Positions 33,162 through 38,188 of a stretch of DNA of 38,188 nt are shown one piece after another. The notes under the pieces were generated by a model. It made no database searches. It saw only the letters and a list, made by a program, of their open reading frames with translations, and was not told the origin of the DNA. The translations under genes and the position numbers were made by a program. How positions within the stretch are numbered: position 1 is the first letter of the stretch; the number at the start of each line of letters is the position of its first letter. The stretch covers positions 1 to 38,188 of the forward strand of contig JAGVZL010000012.1 of assembly GCA_018302505.1 (NCBI GenBank), given 5' to 3'. The stretch is from Candidatus Woesearchaeota archaeon (GTDB lineage Archaea; Nanobdellota; Nanobdellia; SCGC-AAA011-G17; ARS1403).

Positions 33162-34316
33162 ATGGATACTATAATAAGAGATGCCAATGAAAGAAAAGAA
33201 GTTTCTGGAAATCTTTTTGATTCTGAAAAATCGTCTTATGATGGGTCCTTTGATGAATCCAGCTCGGTAAATGATATTGACAGGGAATTAGAACAATTAT
33301 TATCAAAACAAACCGCAAAAATAAAAGTTGTTGGTGCAGGCGGTGCTGGTAACAATACTATAGATAGGGTAAAGGAAGTTGGAATTACCGGAGCAGAAAC
33401 AATCGCAATAAATACTGATGCGCAAGACCTTCTTTATACTAAAGCAGACCAAAAAATTTTGATTGGTAGAGAAGTCACTGGCGGGCTTGGTGCAGGCTCA
33501 ATTCCGAAAATAGGCGAGGAAGCTGCTCACGAATCCGAACATGATATTAAAAAAAAATTGCAGGGTGCAGATATGGTTTTTGTAACCTGCGGTCTTGGAG
33601 GAGGAACAGGTACCGGCTCAGCTCCTGTAATTGCCGAAATAGCAAAAAAAATGGGATGCTTAACAGTTGGGATTGTAACATTACCATTTATAATGGAAGG
33701 GCAGAGAAGATATGAAAATGCTGTTATTGGTTTAGAAAAATTAGAAAGAATTGTTGATACTTTAATTGTTATCCCAAATGATAAGTTATTAGAATTAGCT
33801 CCCGATTTGCCTTTGCAAACAGCGTTTAAAGTAGCAGATGAGATTCTAACAAACTCTGTAAAGGGCATAGCAGAATTAGTAACAAAGGCTGGATTAGTCA
33901 ATTTAGATTTTGCGGATATTAAAGCTGTAATGGGAGACGGAGGAGTTGCTATGATTGGTGTTGGAGAAAGCGATACTGAAAATAGGGCTCTAGAAGCTGT
34001 AGAAAAAGCAATTAATAATCCTTTATTAGATGTTGATATCACAGGGGCAACAGGAGCTTTAATTAATGTCTCAGGCGGTCCTGATATGTCCTTAGATGAA
34101 GCAAGAAAAGTTGTTGAGGCAGTTTCTCAAAAGTTAGATGAAGATGCCAGAATAATCTGGGGAGCTCAAATTTTAGATGATTTAGAGAACACTATTAGGG
34201 TTATGTTAATAGTTACAGGGGTTTCATCGCCTCAAATCTTCGGATCTAGGTCAAAAATGCCTCAAAAAAAGAAAAAAGAAATTGAGGAAGAATTAGGGAT
34301 AGAATTCGTGGATTAA
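33162..34316 (+). CDS. ftsZ: Cell division GTPase FtsZ
   Basis: 384 residues. The N-terminal ~50 are acidic and variable. '[18 protein letters not shown]' starts the GTPase domain, the tubulin signature GGGTGTG is at 146-152, the T7 catalytic loop '[21 protein letters not shown]' region follows, and a short C-terminal tail ends '[10 protein letters not shown]' (FtsZ1/2-like conserved tail). It forms the division ring. The mRNA has a TATA-like CTTTATATATG, and GAGGGG about 7 bases before ATG. First gene of a run ftsZ-secE-spt5-rpl11, an order kept in many Euryarchaeota. Confidence 0.97.
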   Translation: MDTIIRDANERKEVSGNLFDSEKSSYDGSFDESSSVNDIDRELEQLLSKQTAKIKVVGAGGAGNNTIDRVKEVGITGAETIAINTDAQDLLYTKADQKILIGREVTGGLGAGSIPKIGEEAAHESEHDIKKKLQGADMVFVTCGLGGGTGTGSAPVIAEIAKKMGCLTVGIVTLPFIMEGQRRYENAVIGLEKLERIVDTLIVIPNDKLLELAPDLPLQTAFKVADEILTNSVKGIAELVTKAGLVNLDFADIKAVMGDGGVAMIGVGESDTENRALEAVEKAINNPLLDVDITGATGALINVSGGPDMSLDEARKVVEAVSQKLDEDARIIWGAQILDDLENTIRVMLIVTGVSSPQIFGSRSKMPQKKKKEIEEELGIEFVD

Positions 34317-34358
34317 CTCTGATTTCATAAGCGCAATTTGTAAAATTAATCAATAAAC

Positions 34359-34367
34359 TTTATAAAC
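34359..34367 (+). promoter_or_regulatory. TATA box of secE-spt5-rpl11
   Basis: TTTATAAAC centred 27 bases before the secE ATG; implies a separate promoter after ftsZ and a leaderless secE mRNA. Confidence 0.6.
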
Positions 34368-34389
34368 CCGTTTTTTCTTCTTTTTTTGA

Positions 34390-34587
34390 ATGGAGCCTGA
34401 TGAAAATCAAACTCTCTTTACAAAATTTAAGAGTTTTTTGACTCAGTGTAAAAGAGTTTTCAGAATTACTAAAAAACCTTCAATGGAAGAATTTAAAGTA
34501 ATTGTTAAAATATCAGGATTAGGAATAGCAATAATAGGCATTGTCGGATTTTTAATCCATATGCTTTGGATATTAATAAAGCCATGA
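34390..34587 (+). CDS. secE: Protein translocase subunit SecE (Sec61 gamma)
   Basis: 65 residues: an amphipathic helix ('KSFLTQCKRVFRITKKPSME', with the conserved KKP) and one transmembrane helix (about 42-62). Clamp subunit of the SecYEG channel. Its stop overlaps the spt5 start as ATGA. Confidence 0.88.
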   Translation: MEPDENQTLFTKFKSFLTQCKRVFRITKKPSMEEFKVIVKISGLGIAIIGIVGFLIHMLWILIKP

Positions 34588-35045
34588 CACAAATATTCGC
34601 ATTAAGAACAACTGCAAATCGGGAAGACCAAGTAATGGATTTTATAATCTCAAGAATCCAAAAGGGTGGAATCATAATTTACTCAATCATACGGCCGCAT
34701 GGTATGAGGGGTTATATCTTCTTAGAAGCAGATTCAGAACAAGAAGCAAATGAAGCATTCCAGGGTGTACCTTATGCTCGCGGTTTATTGCATAAGCCTG
34801 TAGAGATGTCTGAAATAGAGCCTATGTTAGAACAGGCAAATGTTCAAATGAATATTGAAAAAGGAGACATTGTTGAAATTATCTCTGGTCCTTTCAAGAG
34901 AGAAAATGCAAAAGTCACAAGAATCGATCAAGATAAAGAAGAGGTTATTGTTGAGATTTTAGAAGCGGCAGTTCCAATCCCTATTACTGTTAAATTAGAT
35001 TCTGTTAGAGTTATAAGAAGAGATCAAGGAGATGGAAATGCCTGA
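34584..35045 (+). CDS. spt5: Transcription elongation factor Spt5 (NusG)
   Basis: 153 residues from ATG 34584. An NGN domain ('FALRTTANREDQVMDFIISR', 'HGMRGYIFLEADSEQEANEA') followed by a KOW motif ('EKGDIVEIISGPFKRENAKV', about 98-117). Clamps RNA polymerase with Spt4 and links transcription to translation. The start at 34584 (ATGA with secE) is favoured over 34566, whose extra residues come from the SecE coding region. Confidence 0.95.
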   Translation: MTQIFALRTTANREDQVMDFIISRIQKGGIIIYSIIRPHGMRGYIFLEADSEQEANEAFQGVPYARGLLHKPVEMSEIEPMLEQANVQMNIEKGDIVEIISGPFKRENAKVTRIDQDKEEVIVEILEAAVPIPITVKLDSVRVIRRDQGDGNA

Positions 35046-35775
35046 GACTACAGTTGATTTAATGGTAGAAGGCGGAAAAGCAACAGCAGGTCCTCAAATG
35101 GGGCAAAGCTTAGCTCCTTTAGGCGTAAACATCCAAGATATTCTTAAAAAAATAAATGAAAAAACTTCAGCATTTAAAGGGATGAAAGTTCCTGTAAAGG
35201 TTATAGTCGATACAGCTACAAAAAAATCAGAAGTAGAAGTAGGCTCACCTCCTATATCTGAATTAATCAAAGGAGAAATTTCTATAGATAAAGGATCTGG
35301 AGAACCAAATAAAAAGAAAATTGCAAATTTAAGCATCGAACAGGTAATCAAGCTTGCAAAAATGAAAAGAGATTCGATGTTGGTAAATGATTTAAAATCT
35401 GCAGTCAAATCTGTAATTGGTAGTTGTAATTCTACCGGTGTAATTATTGAAGGTAAAAATGCTAAAGAAATAAATGAAGACATTGAAAATGGCATATTTG
35501 ATAAAGAAATTAAAGAGGGCATTACAGAAACACCTGCAGATAAAAAAACAAAGTTAGCCTCTCAATTAAAAGAAGTTCAACAAAGAATAGAAAAAGAACT
35601 AGCAAAAGAAAAAGCGGAGAAAGAAGCTGAAGAAGCGGAGAAGAAGAAGAGAGAAGAAGCTGAAGCAGCTGCAGCAGTAGAAACGAAGAAAGAAGAAACA
35701 GCAGAAGTTAAAGAACCAAAAGAAGAAACTAAAGAAGCTACTGAAAAAGCTCCTGTTAAAGAAAGTAAAAAGTAA
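35038..35775 (+). CDS. rpl11: 50S ribosomal protein L11 with long charged C-terminal extension
   Basis: 245 residues from ATG 35038; AAGGAG six bases before it favours this over ATG 35032, and it overlaps the spt5 end by 8 bases. L11 core: 'GKATAGPQMGQSLAPLGVNI' (N-domain), then the rRNA-binding C-domain with 'SIEQVIKLAKMKRDSM' and 'GSCNSTGVIIEGKN'. Archaeal L11 is usually ~160 residues. Here about 80 more follow from residue ~163, rich in Lys, Glu and Ala, predicted coiled coil then disordered. The extension is not seen in standard L11. Confidence 0.94.
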   Translation: MPETTVDLMVEGGKATAGPQMGQSLAPLGVNIQDILKKINEKTSAFKGMKVPVKVIVDTATKKSEVEVGSPPISELIKGEISIDKGSGEPNKKKIANLSIEQVIKLAKMKRDSMLVNDLKSAVKSVIGSCNSTGVIIEGKNAKEINEDIENGIFDKEIKEGITETPADKKTKLASQLKEVQQRIEKELAKEKAEKEAEEAEKKKREEAEAAAAVETKKEETAEVKEPKEETKEATEKAPVKESKK

Positions 35776-35792
35776 TTCTCAATAGACCATTT

Positions 35793-35891
35793 AAGACAGA
35801 TATCTTAACTATAATAAGACAAATGACTTAATAGACTAACAGAAAGTTTATAAAGACAAATGACTTAATTATAATAAGACAAATGACTTAA
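35793..35891 (+). repeat. Four dyad-like 16-bp repeats over the HEPN/MNT promoter
   Basis: AAGACAAATGACTTAA occurs exactly at 35816, 35853 and 35876, and a 13/16 copy (AAGACAGATATCTTAA) at 35793; spacing is 23, 37 and 23. Each unit is an imperfect inverted repeat of the form AAG-N-CA-NN-TG-N-CTT. TTTATAAAG (35847-35855) is the TATA box; copy 3 overlaps it and copy 4 covers the expected transcription start. The layout fits operators of a self-repressed operon. Confidence 0.75.
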
Positions 35892-35893
35892 AA

Positions 35894-36304
35894 ATGAAAA
35901 AAGAAAAACATGAAGAAATATTGAAAGAGGTACTTGACGAAATTGGTTCTGCTTTGAATGATAAAAGGGGATTATTATCTCATCAAAGAAGGCTTGCTTT
36001 CTCTCTTTCATTGGGAGCAGTAAATCTTATTGAATTATATTTCCATAAATTGAGTATAATTAAAGAGGGAACGCAAATTGATCATACTTGGTTTAAAAGA
36101 AGTGAAAACCGAATTTTAGAAAAATTACAAACACAAATAACCGGCCAAATAGATTCTATTGAAAATATTAAAAAAATAATTGATATCGCAAAACAAATAG
36201 AAGAAAAAAGAGATGATTTAGCTTATGGAGCTCCTGCTAGTGATAAGATCCTACAGGAAAAAATAAATTTATTCTTTATGTTAAAAAAGGTGGTAAAATG
36301 TTAA
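35894..36304 (+). CDS. HEPN-domain protein, putative toxin or partner of MNT
   Basis: 136 residues, all helical: 'HQRRLAFSLSLGAVNLIELYF' region and the end motif 'EEKRDDLAYGAP' (about 108-119). The latter stands where HEPN RNases have R-x4-6-H; here the His is replaced by Tyr (RDDLAY), a form seen in archaeal HEPN partners of MNT nucleotidyltransferases. It may therefore be a weak or inactive RNase. Overlaps the MNT gene by 7 bases and is probably controlled from the 35793-35891 repeats. Confidence 0.65.
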   Translation: MKKEKHEEILKEVLDEIGSALNDKRGLLSHQRRLAFSLSLGAVNLIELYFHKLSIIKEGTQIDHTWFKRSENRILEKLQTQITGQIDSIENIKKIIDIAKQIEEKRDDLAYGAPASDKILQEKINLFFMLKKVVKC

Positions 36305-36900
36305 AACAATATGCGAGTTATTTTGTATCTTATTTTCTAAATAACTTAAAGAGTTTAGAAAATATAAAAAGAATAATCCTCTATGGGTCAGTTGCTAGGT
36401 CTGACGAAGATAAAGAAAGCGATATTGATATATTTATTGAAGTTAAAGTTAAAAATAAAAAATTAGAAAAAGAAATAAGGAAAATAGAAAAAGAATTTTA
36501 CCAGAGCCGTGAAGCTTTATTATTTAAATTAAAGAATGTTGACAATGAATTTAGTATTAAGATCGGGAAGCTTGATGAATGGAAAAATCTTCAGAGGTCA
36601 ATTGCTTCTACAGGCATTGTTTTGTATGGGAATTATCAGGCAACTAAATTACCCAATGATGTTAAACATTCGATAATTGTTTATTGGAATAAGATAGGAA
36701 GAAATAGGGGTGCCTTTTTGAATAAGTTATATGGTTTTCATGTTAACAAAAAATATTATAAAGGACTATTGGATAAGTTTGATGGTAAAAAAATGGGTAA
36801 AAGTTGTATTATAGTTCCTATAATATACAAAACAGAGATATTTGATTTATTAAAAAATTATAAAGTTGAAGCAAAAATACAAGAGGTTTTTGTTGGATAA
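36298..36900 (+). CDS. Minimal nucleotidyltransferase (MNT) domain protein
   Basis: 200 residues. The signature of the pol-beta-like nucleotidyltransferase is 'IILYGSVARSDEDKESDIDI', with Gly30-Ser31 and Asp42-x-Asp44. In HEPN/MNT modules the MNT part neutralises the HEPN toxin by AMPylating a Tyr near its active site. The C-terminal ~100 residues ('KLPNDVKHSIIVYWNKIGR' and 'GKKMGKSCIIVPIIYK') extend beyond a minimal MNT and recall the end domain of some archaeal NTases. GGTG lies 5 bases before ATG. Coupled to the HEPN gene. Confidence 0.78.
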   Translation: MLKQYASYFVSYFLNNLKSLENIKRIILYGSVARSDEDKESDIDIFIEVKVKNKKLEKEIRKIEKEFYQSREALLFKLKNVDNEFSIKIGKLDEWKNLQRSIASTGIVLYGNYQATKLPNDVKHSIIVYWNKIGRNRGAFLNKLYGFHVNKKYYKGLLDKFDGKKMGKSCIIVPIIYKTEIFDLLKNYKVEAKIQEVFVG

Positions 36901-36945
36901 GACACTGTCAATGCTGAATCTTCCGTGATTTTCTAAATAAAAACA

Positions 36946-36954
36946 TTTATAAAT
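36946..36954 (+). promoter_or_regulatory. TATA box of the AbrB-MNT-HEPN gene
   Basis: TTTATAAAT centred 26 bases before ATG 36976; the transcript would be leaderless. Confidence 0.55.
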
Positions 36955-36958
36955 ATTG

Positions 36959-36974
36959 GTATATACGTATATAC
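36959..36974 (+). promoter_or_regulatory. Perfect 16-bp palindrome, likely autoregulatory operator
   Basis: GTATATACGTATATAC is its own reverse complement and ends one base before the ATG, between TATA box and start. The gene it precedes begins with an AbrB-like DNA-binding domain, which favours autorepression. Confidence 0.65.
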
Positions 36975-36975
36975 A

Positions 36976-37749
36976 ATGTTAGAAACCAAGATAGTTCAAA
37001 AATTTGGAAACAGCGGGCACATAGTCTTGCCAAAAGAATATATAGGCAGAAGAATAAAATTTACAACAGAAACAAAAACTTTCTCTCAAATAAAATCTGA
37101 AATTATAAGTATATTGGAGCCTTATTTAGAACATATTTTAGGCGTATATCTATACGGATCTTATGCAAGGAATGAGCAAACTTTAGAATCGGATATAGAT
37201 ATTTTAGTTATAACTGATAAAAAAATTAAAATACAAAAGGAAAATTATGAGATTATCTCAGTGACCTTAAAAGAAATAGAGAGCACATTAGAATCGAATG
37301 CTATGTTGGTATTACCAATAATCAAAGATGCAAAACCTATAATTAATAATACTCTTCTGGAAACATTAAATAATAAGCAATTTGAGATCAAGAAATCTAT
37401 CAAATGGTTTAAGGAATCAACAGTAGAAAGTATAAAAAGCGCAAAGGAATTAATTGAATTAGACAAGTTAGAAGGAGAATATATCTCTTCATATAGTATT
37501 ATTTATTCTTTAATTCTAAGGCTACGAGGAACATATTTAATTAAATGTTTGTCAAGTGGTAAAAAATTCTTTAATAAAGATTTTAAAAAATGGTTATTAA
37601 AAAAAATATCAGATGAAGATTTTAATAATATGTATAAAACGTACCAAAAAGTAAGAGATAAAAAGAAAGTAAAGGGAATAAAGATAAAGATAAAGTCCGC
37701 CATTTGTCTACTAGATTTTTTAAAAGAGGAGATCGAAAAAATTGAATAG
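36976..37749 (+). CDS. AbrB-like / MNT nucleotidyltransferase / HEPN three-domain fusion
   Basis: 257 residues. Residues 1-30, 'ETKIVQKFGNSGHIVLPKEY', are a swapped-hairpin AbrB/DUF2080-like DNA-binding element. Residues ~40-125 are an MNT domain with 'VYLYGSYARNEQTLESDIDI' (Gly61-Ser62, Asp73-x-Asp75). Residues ~135-257 are a helical HEPN-like domain ('SIKWFKESTVESIKSAKELI', 'SYSIIYSLILRLRGTYLI') with no clear R-x4-6-H. Operator-binding antitoxin, nucleotidyltransferase and HEPN in one chain make it a compact toxin-antitoxin-like or stress-response unit. Its role is inferred from domains. Confidence 0.7.
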   Translation: MLETKIVQKFGNSGHIVLPKEYIGRRIKFTTETKTFSQIKSEIISILEPYLEHILGVYLYGSYARNEQTLESDIDILVITDKKIKIQKENYEIISVTLKEIESTLESNAMLVLPIIKDAKPIINNTLLETLNNKQFEIKKSIKWFKESTVESIKSAKELIELDKLEGEYISSYSIIYSLILRLRGTYLIKCLSSGKKFFNKDFKKWLLKKISDEDFNNMYKTYQKVRDKKKVKGIKIKIKSAICLLDFLKEEIEKIE

Positions 37750-37927
37750 GAAAAAAAGATTGAAGAAAGGAATAGTATCAATTGAGAAACAATTAGTCCT
37801 GCATAAAGAAAAGAAGGATGAAGCAAAAAGGAATAAAAAATTCGAGTTGGTAGAATATTATAAAAGAGAAATAGAAGCTAAGAAAGAGGATAAGGAGTAT
37901 AAAGAGAGGTTGCTTAAGAAAAAATAA
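37742..37927 (+). CDS. Small Lys/Glu-rich coiled-coil protein (61 aa)
   Basis: 61 residues, 'MNRKKRLKKGIVSIEKQLVL' onward, ending 'KERLLKKK'. TTG start at 37742, overlapping the end of the fusion gene by 8 bases, with GAGGAGAT about 9 bases before. Very basic coiled coil, translationally coupled to the AbrB-MNT-HEPN gene. Could be a cofactor of that module. No family recognised. Confidence 0.5.
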   Translation: MNRKKRLKKGIVSIEKQLVLHKEKKDEAKRNKKFELVEYYKREIEAKKEDKEYKERLLKKK

Positions 37928-37971
37928 TTCTAAGTTTTATTTTTCCAAATCTATTGTTTCTTAACAAAACA

Positions 37972-37985
37972 TTTATAAGTAACTT
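37972..37985 (+). promoter_or_regulatory. TATA box plus short dyad before the RHH-like gene
   Basis: TTTATAAG (37972-37979) runs into AAGT-A-ACTT (37977-37985), a 4-bp-arm dyad, followed by a second GTAACTAA. Such small dyads at the TATA box suit self-regulation by a ribbon-helix-helix protein. Confidence 0.4.
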
Positions 37986-38027
37986 ATTGTAACTAAATAC
38001 TATAAATTTTATTAAAAAGGTGAAATA

Positions 38028-38188
38028 ATTAACAAAAAAATAACTAAAAGTTACCAAAAAGATATCCCTGTAAAGATTGATGCGGAATTAAAAGAGAAGG
38101 TAGAAGGATTTATCACAAAGGGAGAAAACCGGTTTGAATATCCATCTGTAAAAAATTTCATTGACAAAGCAGTTCTTAAAATGTTAAA
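38028..38188 (+). CDS. Ribbon-helix-helix-like protein, partial, with unusual start
   Basis: The open frame runs off the window edge. It reads 'KSYQKDIPVKIDAELKEKVE' and then 'SVKNFIDKAVLKML', the strand-helix-helix pattern of CopG/RHH DNA-binding proteins. An in-frame TAA is at 38013-38015 and there is no ATG, GTG or TTG before the conserved part. AAGGTGA (38017-38023 region) lies five bases before ATT 38028, giving 'M-NKKITKSYQ' if AUU is used; ATA 38025 is the other choice. Only the N-terminal ~53 residues are visible. Confidence 0.5.
   Translation, partial: MNKKITKSYQKDIPVKIDAELKEKVEGFITKGENRFEYPSVKNFIDKAVLKML

Noticed and set aside
35793-35891. Repeats as a CRISPR array
   Set aside because: Units are 16 bp, spacers are 7 or 21 bp and unequal, and no cas genes are present. 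Operator dyads are the better reading.
1-38188. Insertion sequences, transposases or rRNA genes
   Set aside because: No transposase-like protein, no long terminal inverted repeats and no rRNA-like stretch were found by reading. The AbrB/DUF2080-like segment at 36976 is of a kind also seen near transposons, but no transposase accompanies it.

Overview
This is a gene-dense, AT-rich archaeal chromosome segment. The information-processing genes are archaeal: P0, P1, L1, L11, L15e and L40e, aIF5A, TFE, Spt5, SecE, Orc1/Cdc6 and Nre. TATA boxes of the TTTATAAA type lie about 25 bases upstream of many genes, several transcripts look leaderless, and one tRNA carries a bulge-helix-bulge intron. The gaps are short, many genes overlap by 4 to 20 bases, there are many tiny membrane or coiled-coil proteins, the secreted proteins are Cys-rich, and the LeuRS and AlaRS are bacterial-type. 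Together these suggest a DPANN archaeon of the Pacearchaeota/Woesearchaeota kind. That placement is inference from gene content, not from a marker tree. No stretch over 300 bases lacks a gene.

Layout. At 1-11.6 kb lie an MgtE-like cation transporter, ProRS, an exported transglutaminase-like protein, a DHH phosphoesterase, a membrane protein with tandem UBA-like cytoplasmic repeats, L15e, an MFS transporter, PRPP synthetase, the PCNA-linked repair protein Nre and TFE with a histone-like basic tail. At 11.7-17.6 kb are two unknown coiled-coil genes, a short CPR/bacterial-type AlaRS without the C-Ala domain, a Cys-rich exported protein and a bacterial-type LeuRS. At 17.7-17.9 kb are tRNA-Arg(UCU) and tRNA-Cys(GCA); the latter is interrupted in the T-loop by an 18-nt intron. 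At 18-21.5 kb is a cell-surface cluster: a large CARDB-like envelope protein, MsrB, a PAP2 phosphatase and an archaeosortase-family transpeptidase. At 21.5-26.5 kb are unknown coiled-coil genes, the L1-P0-P1 stalk operon and an HemK2-like methyltransferase.

At 26.5-29.3 kb a chain of four overlapping small genes faces an orphan CARF-like gene and orc1/cdc6. Downstream of cdc6 is an AT-rich block with three 9-bp repeats and a C5 run, a candidate replication origin or operator. At 29.2-30.5 kb a PhoU-type regulator with an AbrB-like N-terminus is flanked by two tiny paralogous acidic proteins. At 30.5-35.8 kb are a site-2 protease, L40e, aIF5A, an FKBP isomerase, FtsZ, SecE, Spt5 and L11. From 35.8 kb to the end is an accessory, toxin-antitoxin-like island: a HEPN/MNT pair behind four dyad repeats, an AbrB-MNT-HEPN three-domain fusion behind a perfect 16-bp palindrome, and a truncated ribbon-helix-helix-like gene that has no ATG, GTG or TTG start.

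Many starts here follow a GGTG-N5/6-start rule (11703, 29211, 30280, 36298). This rule exposes two genes, near 30368 and 38028, that may start on AUA and AUU. The most notable items are the tRNA-Cys T-loop mini-intron, the two MNT/HEPN modules with distinct operators, the tiny paralogs around the PhoU regulator, and the archaeosortase cluster.
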